Shown here piece after piece: positions 1-10,233 of a DNA stretch of 64,000 nt. This DNA is from Sphingobium amiense (GTDB taxonomy: Bacteria > Pseudomonadota > Alphaproteobacteria > Sphingomonadales > Sphingomonadaceae). The notes under the pieces are model-generated. The model was not told the origin of the DNA. It ran no database searches and was given only the letters and a program-made list of their open reading frames with translations. Made by a program: the position numbers and the translations under genes. Within the stretch, counting starts at the first letter, position 1. Each line of letters starts with the position of its first letter. The stretch is taken from the NCBI RefSeq assembly GCF_003967075.1, contig NZ_AP018664.1:1612001-1676000 (forward strand), written 5' to 3'.

Positions 1-1173
1 GGCGGGCGCAAGCTGGCGTTCGGGCCTGACTATATCATCCCCACCCCCTTCGACCCGCGCCTGATCGGCGAGATCGCGGTCGCGGTCGCGAGGGCGGCGA
101 TGGACAGCGGCGTTGCGAAACGGACGCTGAACCTCGACGACTACAAGCGCAGCCTGACCCGGCAGAGCACCCGCTCGGGCCAGTTGATGCTCCCGGTGTT
201 CGAAGCCGCGCGGGGCAGCGGCACCCGCATCGCCTATGGTGAGGGCGAAGACGACCGCGTGCTGCGCGCCATTCGCGACGCACTCGACGAAGGGATCGTC
301 CGCCCGACCATCGTCGCGCGCCGCCGTATCCTCGAAAAGAAGCTGCCGGAACTCGGCATCAGCTTCGACTTCGACCGCGACGTGGAAGTGATCGACCCGG
401 AAACCGATCATCTCGCCATGGGCGAACTGGTCGAAGCCTATCGCACCATCGCCGCGCGCAAGGGCGTGCCCGCCGACGAAATCCTGCGCCACGTCTATCG
501 CCGCCCGACCATCACCGCCGCCATGCTGCTGCGCACCGGGCGGGTCGATGCCGCGCTGGTCGGCGGTCGTTCGGAATATTGGGGTCAGGTCGAACATGTG
601 CTGCGCATCATCGACCGCGTGCCCGATCACAGCCGCGTCTATGCGCTCTCGGGCCTGATCCTCGACGCGGGCGCTCTGTTCGTCACCGATACCCATATGG
701 TGCCCGATCCGACGCCTGAACAGATCGCGGAGATGACGCTCGCGGCCTGCGCGGAGCTGCGCTATTTCGGCCTGACGCCCCGTGCTGCGCTGCTGTCGCA
801 CTCCAATTTCGGCGCGTCCCACACCGACAGCGCGCGCAAGATGCGCAAGGCGTTCACCCTGGTGCGCGAAGCCGCGCCCGACCTGTCGGTCGATGGCGAA
901 ATGCATGCCGACGCAGCGCTCAGCCAGGCGTTGCGCGATCGTCTGGTGCCGGATTCCCGGTTCGAGGGACCGGCGAACCTTCTCGTCATGCCCAATCTGG
1001 ATGCTGCCAACATCACGCTCACCGCTCTGGCCGCCGCATCCAGTTCGCCCACGGTGGGGCCGATGCTGATGGGCCTGTCCAAGCCAATCCATGTGCTGAC
1101 GCCCGGCGTCACGTCTCGCGGCATCCTGAACCTTACTGCCATCGCCGCGGCGGAAGTCGCGCGCGAAGGCTGA
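1..1173 (+). CDS. maeB: NADP-dependent malic enzyme, C-terminal part (truncated by window edge)
   Basis: The reading frame is open from base 1, so the start lies outside the window; 390 residues are visible. The first 35 or so residues (LAFGPDYIIPTPFDPRL) are the typical end of the malic-enzyme NAD(P)-binding domain. The rest is a phosphotransacetylase-like (PTA_PTB) domain, the arrangement of MaeB-type malic enzymes of about 750 residues. MaeB oxidatively decarboxylates malate to pyruvate with NADP. In these fusions the PTA domain is usually considered regulatory (acetyl-CoA/acyl-CoA sensing) rather than catalytic. It ends with TGA 50 bases before the next gene. Domain assignment is firm; the N-terminal catalytic part cannot be checked here. 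Confidence 0.93.
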   Translation, partial: GGRKLAFGPDYIIPTPFDPRLIGEIAVAVARAAMDSGVAKRTLNLDDYKRSLTRQSTRSGQLMLPVFEAARGSGTRIAYGEGEDDRVLRAIRDALDEGIVRPTIVARRRILEKKLPELGISFDFDRDVEVIDPETDHLAMGELVEAYRTIAARKGVPADEILRHVYRRPTITAAMLLRTGRVDAALVGGRSEYWGQVEHVLRIIDRVPDHSRVYALSGLILDAGALFVTDTHMVPDPTPEQIAEMTLAACAELRYFGLTPRAALLSHSNFGASHTDSARKMRKAFTLVREAAPDLSVDGEMHADAALSQALRDRLVPDSRFEGPANLLVMPNLDAANITLTALAAASSSPTVGPMLMGLSKPIHVLTPGVTSRGILNLTAIAAAEVAREG

Positions 1174-1195
1174 GCTTAACCATTGCCTGCTAGGA

Positions 1196-1218
1196 CCGGC
1201 AGCAACGTTGCTGGCCGG
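1196..1218. other. imperfect inverted repeat over the next gene's leader
   Basis: CCGGCAGCAACG followed by TTGCTGGCCGG forms a hairpin with one bulged G. It sits between the maeB stop and the ATG at 1224, and its right arm touches the GGGGAC that serves as ribosome-binding site. It could end maeB transcription weakly (no T-tract follows) or mask the ribosome site. Either role is inference. Confidence 0.35.
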
Positions 1219-1223
1219 GGACG

Positions 1224-1898
1224 ATGATGGGATTGCTGCGAACATTGGTGAACAGCCTGGGACCGAAGCTCGCCGTCACCGCCGTGCTTGGCGGCGGCGC
1301 ACTCGCCGCGCTCCATTTTGCCGATCGTCCCGCGGCGCGGGATGCAGCGCCTGCGCAGATCGAGGCGACCGCGCCGTCCAAGCCGATAAAGCCCGCCGAA
1401 CGGCGCAGCGACCAGCCCATGACAGTGGACCCCCGCGCCCTTCTGGTGAAGCGCGTGCTCCAGATCGACGGTCCCTTCCGCCACGGCGATTATGTCTGGA
1501 ACGAGGATGGCGCGCCCGCCACCGGTCCCGTCATCGTGACCGTCGATCTCAAGGCCGAAACCCTGTCCGTCTTCCGCGACGGCTATGAGATCGGCGCGGC
1601 GGTCATCCTCTACGGCGCAACCGACAAGCCCAGCCCCGTGGGCGCTTTCCCGATCACGCAGAAGGACGCAGACCATGTGTCCAACCTCTATGGCGCACCC
1701 ATGCCCTATGCGCTGCGCCTGACCAGCGACGGCGTCTTCATTCACGGCAGCGATGTGCAATATGGCAAGGCGACGCACGGCTGCATCGGCGTGCCGAAGG
1801 ATTTCGCGCGCAAACTGTTCGGTGTCACGAAACTGGGCGACATCGTCGTCATCACCAACGGCAAGATGCTGGACGTGAGCAAGGCGGCGAAGGGATAG
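1224..1898 (+). CDS. exported L,D-transpeptidase (YkuD)-like protein
   Basis: This 224-residue protein has an N-terminal hydrophobic segment (about residues 8-27) that would anchor it or direct export. An Ala/Pro-rich linker and a C-terminal YkuD-type domain from about residue 90 follow. The domain carries the family signature: an HG pair (FIHGSDVQYG) and the catalytic cysteine in THGCIG. The Arg usually found after the Cys (HGCxR) is replaced by Gly, so catalysis may be altered or the substrate different. L,D-transpeptidases form 3-3 cross-links in peptidoglycan or attach proteins to it. Two adjacent ATGs (1224, 1227) are possible starts; GGGGAC lies just upstream. A second, more canonical member of the family is at 43960-45054. 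Confidence 0.85.
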   Translation: MMGLLRTLVNSLGPKLAVTAVLGGGALAALHFADRPAARDAAPAQIEATAPSKPIKPAERRSDQPMTVDPRALLVKRVLQIDGPFRHGDYVWNEDGAPATGPVIVTVDLKAETLSVFRDGYEIGAAVILYGATDKPSPVGAFPITQKDADHVSNLYGAPMPYALRLTSDGVFIHGSDVQYGKATHGCIGVPKDFARKLFGVTKLGDIVVITNGKMLDVSKAAKG

Positions 1899-1920
1899 GC
1901 AACGCCGTAAGCGGCCGCAA

Positions 1921-1955
1921 CAATGCGCGCGCTGCAATCGCCCCGGCGCGCATTG
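1921..1955. terminator. 10-bp perfect inverted repeat after the YkuD-like gene
   Basis: CAATGCGCGC and GCGCGCATTG are exact inverted copies separated by 15 bases, 23 bases after the preceding stop codon. No T-run follows, so a Rho-independent terminator is only one option; an operator for the MFS gene starting at 2036 is another. Confidence 0.4.
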
Positions 1956-2035
1956 CAAAGCTCCACTCTTGACCTGCGTTGTCATCACGCCCATTTGCCG
2001 CACTTCGACTTTTTGCATTGCAGCATGGAGGCCAG

Positions 2036-3232
2036 ATGACCGGCCATTCGCGAACCGCGCATCCCGCGCTGGTCCTCTTCGCTCTCGCTGTGGGGGCGTT
2101 CGCCATCGGCACGACCGAATTTGCGGCGATGAGCCTGCTGCCTTTCTTCGCACGTGATCTCCGCATCGACGCACCGACCGCGGGTCATGCGATCAGCGCC
2201 TATGCGCTGGGCGTCGTCGCGGGTGCGCCGGTGATCGCCGCCTTTGCCGCCCGCCTGCCTCGCCGGACCCTGTTGATCGGGCTGATGGCGATGTTCGCGG
2301 TCGCCAATGCGCTGTCCGCCCTGTCGCCCTCCTATCACTGGCTGCTGCTCTTTCGTTTCCTGTCCGGCCTGCCGCACGGCGCCTATTTCGGCGTGGCCGC
2401 ACTGGTCGCCGCAAGCCTCGTCCCTTTGGAGCAGCGCACCCTCGCCATGGCGAAGGTGATGTCGGGCTTGACTGTCGCGACCGTGATCGGCGTCCCGGCG
2501 GCGAACTGGATGGGTCAGGCGCTTGGGTGGCGGTCCGGCTTCTTCGTGGTGGCTGCCCTGGCGATGGCCACTGTGACGCTGGTGGCGATCTATGCTCCGC
2601 GCGACGCGGGCGATCCCAAGGCCAGCCCGATGCGCGAACTGTCGGCGCTCGGCAAATCGCAGGTGTGGCTGACGCTGCTGACGGGCGCCATTGGGTTCGG
2701 CGGCCTGTTCGCGGTCTACACCTATGTGGCATCGACCATGATCGACGTGACGCATGTGTCCGAAACCTATGTCCCGCTTGTGCTGATGATCTTCGGGGTC
2801 GGCCTGACCCTGGGCAATCTGGTCGCGGCGTGGCTGGCCGACCGCAATCAGAATCGTACCGTCATCGGCGTGCTCCTGTGGAGCGCGGCGGCGCTGGCGC
2901 TGTTCCCGCTCATGGCGGGCAATGTCTGGACGCTCGGCCTCATCATATTCCTGATCGGCATTGGCGGCGGCCTTGGCACCCCGCTTCAGGCGCGGCTCAT
3001 GGACGTGGCGGGCGATGCGCAGACGCTGGCGGCGGCGCTGCATCACAGCGCCTTCAACGTCGCCAATGCGCTGGGGCCATGGCTGGGCGGCCTGTCCATC
3101 GCCGCAGGCTATGGTCTCGTTTCAACCGGCTGGATCGGCGCGGCGCTGGCGCTGGGCGGGCTTGCGATCTTCCTCGTCGCCATCGCACTGGAGTCGCGTC
3201 GCCCGGCCTTCCGCAGTGCGCCGGCGGAATAG
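2036..3232 (+). CDS. MFS transporter, DHA1/AraJ-type efflux permease
   Basis: This 398-residue, highly hydrophobic protein has the pattern of 12 membrane helices. The motif GTTEFAAMSLLPFFARDL in helix 1 is characteristic of the AraJ/YdhP/NepI branch of drug:H+ antiporter family 1 (sugar, nucleoside or drug efflux). The RFLSGLPHGAYFG stretch is also typical of this branch. It acts in the inner membrane; the substrate cannot be read from sequence. A longer frame starts with TTG at 1979, but ATG 2036 is preferred because GGAG lies five bases upstream and the protein then begins right before helix 1. It is convergent with the lipoprotein gene, the two stops being only four bases apart. Confidence 0.88.
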   Translation: MTGHSRTAHPALVLFALAVGAFAIGTTEFAAMSLLPFFARDLRIDAPTAGHAISAYALGVVAGAPVIAAFAARLPRRTLLIGLMAMFAVANALSALSPSYHWLLLFRFLSGLPHGAYFGVAALVAASLVPLEQRTLAMAKVMSGLTVATVIGVPAANWMGQALGWRSGFFVVAALAMATVTLVAIYAPRDAGDPKASPMRELSALGKSQVWLTLLTGAIGFGGLFAVYTYVASTMIDVTHVSETYVPLVLMIFGVGLTLGNLVAAWLADRNQNRTVIGVLLWSAAALALFPLMAGNVWTLGLIIFLIGIGGGLGTPLQARLMDVAGDAQTLAAALHHSAFNVANALGPWLGGLSIAAGYGLVSTGWIGAALALGGLAIFLVAIALESRRPAFRSAPAE

Positions 3233-3236
3233 GCCA

Positions 3237-3764
3237 TCACGTCGGGCAGAGCGGATCGCCCTTCCGATTGCGCGCTTTCAGGGCGCTCGTCGCATCATTG
3301 GCGATGCGCGGAAAGCTGACGCCTTCCAGCGTTCCGCGCCCTTCGCACAGATCGGCGCAGGCCATATCGACCACGCCGGGCAGCGCCACCTGATCGCCCT
3401 CATATTGCGCGACGACGATGCAGCGGCCTTTGCCCCTGAAGCTCAGCACCAGCTTGTCGCCCGCCCGCCGCGCGAGGCCGTGGCCGCGACAGCTCGGCTC
3501 CTCCCCGAACACAGCCTCCAGCCCGAAGCGAAACTCGCCGCTATTGCCGGGCACCACGCACAGCGCATCGCGCCCCGCCTCATGGCTGCGCTGATAAAGG
3601 CCGACCGGCGACACCGCGCTCATGTCCGTAATCGCTCCGCTTTCGATGGCCGCGCGTTCGAGGCTCGACACCCCGCCGCCGCGCAACGACGCCGGTTCGC
3701 CCGATGACGGGCCGCGCTGGCAGGCCGCAGCCAGTAGAAGGAGCGTCAGGCTAGTCCGCCGCAT
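3237..3764 (-). CDS. predicted lipoprotein of unknown function
   Basis: This 175-residue protein starts with [18 protein letters not shown]. That is a lipoprotein signal with lipobox LAAAC and lipidated Cys15, so it should be tethered to a membrane facing the periplasm. The mature part has seven further cysteines, which could form disulfides, and ends DPLCPT. I recognise no catalytic motif. Its start overlaps the last 14 bases of hisI, so it is probably translationally coupled to hisI, although nothing in the sequence suggests a role in histidine synthesis. Confidence 0.72.
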   Translation of the reverse strand: MRRTSLTLLLLAAACQRGPSSGEPASLRGGGVSSLERAAIESGAITDMSAVSPVGLYQRSHEAGRDALCVVPGNSGEFRFGLEAVFGEEPSCRGHGLARRAGDKLVLSFRGKGRCIVVAQYEGDQVALPGVVDMACADLCEGRGTLEGVSFPRIANDATSALKARNRKGDPLCPT

Positions 3765-4122
3765 CGACGCTGCTGAGACCTTCCCGCCCTACCCGTCGAA
3801 AGAAGCAGGATCGCGCGCCGGTGTGGCAGGTGGGACCGGCAGGCACGGCCTTCACCCACAGCGCATCCTGATCGCAGTCGATGCGCAGGTCCGTCACGCG
3901 GAGCATGTGGCCGGAGCTTTCCCCCTTTTTCCAAAGCGACTGGCGGCTGCGCGACCAGAAATGGGCAAGGCCGGTTTCAACCGTCAGATCGAGAGCCTGC
4001 GCATTCATGTGCGCGACCATCAGCACCTCGCCGCTCGCGTCGTCCGTCACGACTGCGGTGATAAGGCCATCGCGGTCAAATTTGGGGTCGAGCGTCAGCC
4101 CGGTGTCGCGCGTGTCGGTCAT
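3751..4122 (-). CDS. hisI: phosphoribosyl-AMP cyclohydrolase
   Basis: This 123-residue stand-alone HisI has no HisE domain. It opens the adenine ring of phosphoribosyl-AMP in histidine biosynthesis (third step). The family signature is intact: the metal-binding DCDQD (Asp82, Asp84, Asp86) and the zinc cysteines in [15 protein letters not shown] (Cys99, Cys106). A longer frame reaches 4227 but would run through the tRNA-His gene, so the ATG at 4122 (MTDTRDTG) is chosen; no strong Shine-Dalgarno is seen. It lies 62 bases downstream of tRNA-His on the same strand with no obvious terminator between them, and overlaps the following lipoprotein gene. Other his genes are not in the window. Confidence 0.93.
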   Translation of the reverse strand: MTDTRDTGLTLDPKFDRDGLITAVVTDDASGEVLMVAHMNAQALDLTVETGLAHFWSRSRQSLWKKGESSGHMLRVTDLRIDCDQDALWVKAVPAGPTCHTGARSCFFRRVGREGLSSVDAAD

Positions 4123-4184
4123 GAAATGCGCTATAATGCGCACCTGCCGTTCTGCGAAGCCCGGATCACGGATTTTGCGGAAAA

Positions 4185-4262
4185 TGGGGCGACCGATGGG
4201 ATCCGAACCCACGACCTCTGGTACCACAAACCAGCGCTCTAACCAACTGAGCTACGATCGCC
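4185..4262 (-). tRNA. tRNA-His (anticodon GTG), with G-1 and CCA encoded
   Basis: A full cloverleaf can be folded on the minus strand. The acceptor is GCGATCG/CGGTCGC, the D arm GCTC/GAGC, and the anticodon stem CTGGT/ACCAG with loop TTGTGGT. The anticodon GTG lies at 4225-4227 and the T arm is GTGGG/CCCAT with loop TTCGGAT. Position 73 is C and the genome encodes the G at -1 (base 4262), giving the G-1:C73 pair that is the identity element for HisRS. CCA is encoded (4185-4187). Confidence 0.96.
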
Positions 4263-4291
4263 ATGGGGGCTGATCGCCCCGAGAGAAGGGC

Positions 4292-4320
4292 CACATATGC
4301 GGCCCCACCCTGCCCGTCAA
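4292..4320 (-). promoter_or_regulatory. sigma-70-type promoter of tRNA-His
   Basis: On the minus strand TTGACG (-35, 4315-4320) and TATGTG (-10, 4292-4297) are separated by exactly 17 bases. They lie about 30 bases upstream of the tRNA 5' end, the expected place. The same transcript could continue into hisI. Confidence 0.6.
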
Positions 4321-4354
4321 GCAGACAAAGGCGGCCGGTCCCAATTTCCTGCGC

Positions 4355-4927
4355 TTAATATCCGGCCGCCCGCAACTGGGCGCGCAGATTGGCCAGAACC
4401 GCCTCCGATACGCGCGGGCGCGGCCTAGCCGCCTTGCCATTGCGCAGCTTTTCCCGGTCCCGCTCTGGCGGGTCGACGATCCGGACGCGAACCGCCGCAT
4501 GTCCCTGCGCCCGCAGCCCCAGTTCGTCGGCTGCGCCACGGGAAAGGTCGATGATACGCCCTTGCCCCGCGAACGGACCCCGGTCATTGACGCGGACGAG
4601 AATGGCGCGGCCGGTGTCGAGCGCAGTCACTTCGACATAGCTGGGAAGCGGCAGGGTGACATGGGCAGCGGTGATCCACTTCGCGCGAAAGCGCTCGCCA
4701 TTGGCGGTGCGATTGCCCGACTCCGACCCATACCAGCTCGCATAGCCCAGCATGTCATAGGCCGGATCGGCGGCGGGGACATAGGTCACGCCGCGCACGC
4801 TATAGGGTGGACCGATCCTGACCGGCGTGTCGCGCACCGGGCGGTAATTGCCGCCGCCGCATCCGCCCAGCGCCAACGCGGCCAACATGCCGCCGATTGC
4901 GGCGGCCCGTCCCTTCCATATCGTCAT
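4355..4927 (-). CDS. rlpA: RlpA-like lipoprotein, septal peptidoglycan factor
   Basis: This 190-residue protein has lipoprotein signal MTIWKGRAAAIGGMLAALALGGC (lipobox LGGC, lipidated Cys23). The double-psi beta-barrel RlpA domain runs from about residue 60 to 145, with GYASWYG, TANGERF, TAAH and VNDRGPF all present. RlpA is an outer-membrane lipoprotein that in Pseudomonas is a lytic transglycosylase for denuded septal glycan. The Glu of NGE and the His of AAH match catalytic-site positions. The C-terminal SPOR domain of classical RlpA is absent; the tail is a short basic, Pro/Arg-rich segment. The frame extends upstream to 5041, but ATG 4927 gives the signal peptide and has AGGA about ten bases upstream. 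Confidence 0.88.
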   Translation of the reverse strand: MTIWKGRAAAIGGMLAALALGGCGGGNYRPVRDTPVRIGPPYSVRGVTYVPAADPAYDMLGYASWYGSESGNRTANGERFRAKWITAAHVTLPLPSYVEVTALDTGRAILVRVNDRGPFAGQGRIIDLSRGAADELGLRAQGHAAVRVRIVDPPERDREKLRNGKAARPRPRVSEAVLANLRAQLRAAGY

Positions 4928-4990
4928 GCGGGAAATCCTAGCGCGCCGGGCGTTGCGGGTCGAGCGCTCGCCGCATTTCCCAACGCAAAC

Positions 4991-5019
4991 GGGACGAAAG
5001 CCGCCCCGGCCTTCGTCCC
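4991..5019. terminator. hairpin between hup and rlpA
   Basis: GGGACGAAAGCCG and CGGCCTTCGTCCC pair over 13 positions with one mismatch and a short loop. On the minus strand the stem is followed by GTTTGCGTT, a poor T-tract. It may end the HU transcript before rlpA. Confidence 0.4.
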
Positions 5020-5127
5020 GTCCTTTGCTTTCGGCATACATGTGCGCGATGGAGGCGACTTGCCCCTCGACGCTGCACCACTCTCCTAAAAACTACCGAC
5101 CGCGATAGGGAAAACTGGTCATCGACG

Positions 5128-5156
5128 GACGCCCGCGCCTCTGCAGGGCGGGCGTC
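5128..5156 (-). terminator. candidate terminator of the HU gene
   Basis: GACGCCCGC and GCGGGCGTC form a 9-bp GC-rich stem starting eight bases after the HU stop codon. It is followed on the minus strand, after a gap, by GTTTTCCC. The position fits a terminator; the T-run is weak. Confidence 0.5.
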
Positions 5157-5163
5157 ACCCCTG

Positions 5164-5436
5164 TCAGTTGACCGAGTCCTTCAGACCCTTGCCGGCCTTG
5201 AACTTCGGCTGCGACGATGCCTTGATCGTCATGGTTTCACCGGTGCGCGGGTTGCGGCCGGTAGATGCCTTGCGCTGCGAAACGGAAAAAGTGCCAAAGC
5301 CGACAAGACGGACTTCATCGCCCTTCTTGAGCGCGCCGGTGATCGCATCGAAGACGCCCTCGACCGCCTTGGTCGCATCATTCTTGCTGAGGCCGCTGCT
5401 TTCGGCAACCGCGCTGATCAGATCCTGCTTGTTCAT
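5164..5436 (-). CDS. hup: HU-family histone-like DNA-binding protein
   Basis: This 90-residue protein is the usual length of HU. It has the dimerisation helices at the N-terminus (MNKQDLISAVAESSGLSKND) and the DNA-binding arm signature GFGTFSVSQRKASTGRNPRTGE, with PKFKAGKGLKD at the end. HU bends and compacts DNA without strong sequence preference. Start ATG 5436 is fixed by the family N-terminus; AAGGGGG lies upstream. The gene follows lon on the same strand, the usual lon-hup order in proteobacteria, but it has its own strong promoter (5498-5526). Confidence 0.97.
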   Translation of the reverse strand: MNKQDLISAVAESSGLSKNDATKAVEGVFDAITGALKKGDEVRLVGFGTFSVSQRKASTGRNPRTGETMTIKASSQPKFKAGKGLKDSVN

Positions 5437-5497
5437 GCCTTGGGAACCCCCTTCGTGCTGTTGGTTGGTTTTTATGGAATCGCGGCGTAGGGGGCGC

Positions 5498-5526
5498 AAT
5501 AAGGCGCGGATTCAAACGGCTGTCAA
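5498..5526 (-). promoter_or_regulatory. sigma-70-type promoter of hup
   Basis: TTGACA (perfect -35, 5521-5526) is followed by 17 bases and CTTATT (-10, 5498-5503), leaving a leader of roughly 55 bases before the HU start. A perfect -35 with optimal spacing suits a highly expressed nucleoid protein. Confidence 0.65.
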
Positions 5527-5619
5527 AGGGAAAGCGACGAAGACCCCCGCCCTCCCCCAAAATTGGCCATCGTGGCCGGGGCAGAGCGAGGGCGAAGGAC
5601 TTTCGCGGATTGTGACGTT

Positions 5620-8016
<2,397 letters not shown>

Positions 8017-8065
8017 TCATTCTCCGGGGCGGCCCGTGCCGCCCGTCATACGGTTCATCGTCTTT

Positions 8066-8091
8066 ATGGGGATGCCCGTCGCAGCAATCAA
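8066..8091 (-). promoter_or_regulatory. candidate sigma-32 (RpoH) promoter of lon
   Basis: On the minus strand a TTGATT -35-like hexamer (8086-8091) is followed after 14 bases by CCCCAT (8066-8071), about 50 bases upstream of the lon ATG. CCCCAT with a 13-15 base spacer is the heat-shock sigma factor pattern, and lon is a classical RpoH target. The -35 is only a partial match to CTTGAA. Confidence 0.5.
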
Positions 8092-8132
8092 TCAGCATAT
8101 GTCATAAGGATGACCGGCTGAACCCAGCCTTA

Positions 8133-8456
8133 TCAGAAGGGAAGCTTGAAACCGGGGGGCAGCGGCAGGCCTGCGGTCATCTTGCCCATTTCGGCATTGC
8201 TGACCTCGTCCGCCTTCTTGCGCGCATCGTTGAAGGCGGCGGCGACCAGATCTTCCAGCATCTGCTTTTCGGACGGCGCGAGCAGGCTTTCGTCGATGTC
8301 GACGCCGATGATGCGTCCCTTGGCCGAAGCCTTCACCTTCACCAGACCGCCGCCCGCCGCGCCTTCGACCTCCAGCTTGTCGAGATTGTCCTGCGCGCGT
8401 TGCAGTTCCTCCTGCACGCGGCTGGCCATGCCCAGGATTTCATTCAGGTCTTTCAT
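8133..8456 (-). CDS. ybaB: YbaB/EbfC family nucleoid-associated protein
   Basis: This 107-residue protein has the family pattern: MKDLNEILGMASRVQEELQRAQ at the start, a central GGGLVKVKASAKGRI, and GLPLPPGFKLPF at the end. YbaB/EbfC dimers form tweezers that bind DNA; the gene almost always follows dnaX, as here. Its ATG overlaps the dnaX stop (ATGA at 8453-8456), indicating translational coupling. In many bacteria recR comes next, but here the next gene is lon, so recR has been separated from this cluster. Confidence 0.95.
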   Translation of the reverse strand: MKDLNEILGMASRVQEELQRAQDNLDKLEVEGAAGGGLVKVKASAKGRIIGVDIDESLLAPSEKQMLEDLVAAAFNDARKKADEVSNAEMGKMTAGLPLPPGFKLPF

Positions 8457-10078
8457 GCTTCTGCACTCCATCTTTCAGGCTCGCCATCGACAAGCTCTGC
8501 TTCGGGGAAGGCCGCCATCGCCGCCTTGACCACCGGTGTTTCCAATATCTGCGCGCGGGACGCCGCTCTGGCGGCCTCGTCCTGTTCCAGCAGGGTCATA
8601 TCGCCGCCGCTTTCCTCCAGCCGCACGCTCCAGCGGGTGCCGGGCGTCGCGGCGTTCAAATGGGTTTCCAGCTCGCGCTTGAAGTCGCTCTGTGTCCATG
8701 GATGCGTCAGCCGCAGCACCAGATCGGGCGGCGCAAGGCTTACCAGCGCCGCACAGTCATGCAGATGATTGGCGAGCGACGGCTTGCGGGCTTCGACCAG
8801 AGCGATCACTTCCGCCATGCTCTGCGGCAGGCGCGCGGCAGGGGCAGACGGCGGGCTTTGCGCCGCTTCCCCCGACGCAGCCGGAACCGCCGTGCCGCCG
8901 CCCTCGCGCACCATCCGCGCCAGTTCGCCCGGATCGGGCATGGTGGCGGCGTGCATGACGCGCAGCAACGCCATCTCGCAGCTTTCGATGGGGAGCACGG
9001 CGCTCGCCACCTCTTCATGGCCCTTCACCAGCAACTGCCACAGGCGATGCAGCGGCGCGAAGCCAAGCTGCGCGGCCCAGTCGGCAAGCGCCTCGCGCTC
9101 CTCAGTAGACTGGCCGGGACTGGCGATGTCGCGTCCCGCCTTTACCAGCGTGATGGCGTGGACCAGTTCCATCAGGCCGCGCATCAGCGACAGCGGCTCG
9201 ACCCCCAGCGCATAGTGATCGCGCACGGCGGCGATCAGCGCGCCGGTGTCTCCCTCCAGCAGCAGCCCCAGCAGCCGCCGCACCGAACCGCGGTCGGACA
9301 GGCCGAGCATGTCGCGCACCTGCGCTGCTGTGACGAGCGGAGCGGCGGCGTCCGAACCCATTTCCGCATGCGCGATCGCCTGATCGAGGATCGAAAGGCC
9401 ATCGCGCGCCGATCCCTCCGCCGCCTGCGCAATCAGAGCCAGCGCATCCGGCTCCGCCGCGACCTGCTCTGCCTCGACCACATGCGCGAAATGGCTGGCG
9501 AGCAGGTCCGCGGGAATGCGGCGCAGGTCGAAACGCTGGCAGCGCGAAAGCACCGTGACCGGCACCTTGTTCACCTCGGTAGTGGCGAGGAGAAACTTAA
9601 CGTGTTCAGGTGGCTCCTCCAGCGTCTTCAACAGCGCGTTGAACGCGTTTTTCGACAGCATGTGCACTTCGTCGATAATGTAAATTTTAAATCGTTCGCC
9701 AAAGGCGGAATGACGAGAAGCGTCAATGACGGATCGCACATCATCCACACCCGTGTGGCTGGCAGCGTCCATTTCGATTACGTCCATATTCCGACCTTCT
9801 GAGATCGAAATACAGGGTTCGCAAACCCCGCACGGGTCGATGGTCGGACCGCCCTGCCCGTCCGGCCCGATGCAGTTGAGCGCCTTGGCGATGAGGCGCG
9901 CGGTCGATGTCTTGCCGACGCCGCGCACGCCCGTCATCAGGAAAGCATGGGCCAGCCGCCCGCGCTGGATCGCATTGCCCAGCGTCTGCACCATCGCGTC
10001 CTGCCCGATCAGCTCGCGGAAATTGCGCGGACGATATTTGCGCGCGAGAACGCGATAGGGCTGCGGGGAATCGGACAT
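8453..10078 (-). CDS. dnaX: DNA polymerase III subunit gamma/tau
   Basis: This 541-residue clamp-loader ATPase has N-terminal YRVLARKYRPRNFRELIGQ and Walker A GVRGVGKTST. A zinc site is formed by the cysteines around DPCGVCEPC, followed by DEVHMLS and the SRC motif (TVLSRCQRFDLRR). The C-terminal third is variable and corresponds to tau. It loads the beta clamp and couples polymerase cores to the replisome. ybaB overlaps its stop. The SRP RNA gene lies directly upstream, a common ffs-dnaX arrangement. I did not find a convincing slippery heptamer for programmed frameshifting. Confidence 0.97.
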   Translation of the reverse strand: MSDSPQPYRVLARKYRPRNFRELIGQDAMVQTLGNAIQRGRLAHAFLMTGVRGVGKTSTARLIAKALNCIGPDGQGGPTIDPCGVCEPCISISEGRNMDVIEMDAASHTGVDDVRSVIDASRHSAFGERFKIYIIDEVHMLSKNAFNALLKTLEEPPEHVKFLLATTEVNKVPVTVLSRCQRFDLRRIPADLLASHFAHVVEAEQVAAEPDALALIAQAAEGSARDGLSILDQAIAHAEMGSDAAAPLVTAAQVRDMLGLSDRGSVRRLLGLLLEGDTGALIAAVRDHYALGVEPLSLMRGLMELVHAITLVKAGRDIASPGQSTEEREALADWAAQLGFAPLHRLWQLLVKGHEEVASAVLPIESCEMALLRVMHAATMPDPGELARMVREGGGTAVPAASGEAAQSPPSAPAARLPQSMAEVIALVEARKPSLANHLHDCAALVSLAPPDLVLRLTHPWTQSDFKRELETHLNAATPGTRWSVRLEESGGDMTLLEQDEAARAASRAQILETPVVKAAMAAFPEAELVDGEPERWSAEA

Positions 10079-10137
10079 GGGGAAGAGTATTAGCCGGTCG
10101 GCCCGCTCTTGTCGAAGCGCGATGAGGCGGGGAAAGT

Positions 10138-10227
10138 GGGAGCCGGAACGACCCGTGACGAAATCACTGTGGCTGCTTCCGTCAGGACCTGACCCGGTTC
10201 GCGACGATCACGTCCGCCCGACTCCCG
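10138..10227 (-). ncRNA. ffs: signal recognition particle RNA (4.5S, small type)
   Basis: The minus strand holds the invariant SRP domain IV core: GGGTCAGGTCC, a TGAC tetraloop and GGAAGCAGCCAC. It is closed by long pairing of GGGAGTCGGG at the 5' end with CCGGCTCCC at the 3' end. The total is about 90 nucleotides, as expected for a bacterial RNA that binds Ffh and targets membrane proteins to SecYEG. Ends are set from the terminal helix and may be off by a few bases. A well-placed promoter lies just upstream, and dnaX starts 60 bases downstream. Confidence 0.9.
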
Positions 10228-10233
10228 GCGCGG

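Noticed and set aside
4123..4184. Histidine attenuator leader before hisI
   Set aside because: No run of His codons in a leader peptide and no competing terminator hairpins were found.
4123..4227. N-terminal extension of hisI
   Set aside because: It would translate part of the tRNA-His gene; the HisI family begins at the ATG at 4122.
8453..10078. Programmed -1 frameshift site in dnaX
   Set aside because: No A-AAA-AAG-like slippery heptamer with a following stem was seen; GC-rich dnaX genes often lack it.
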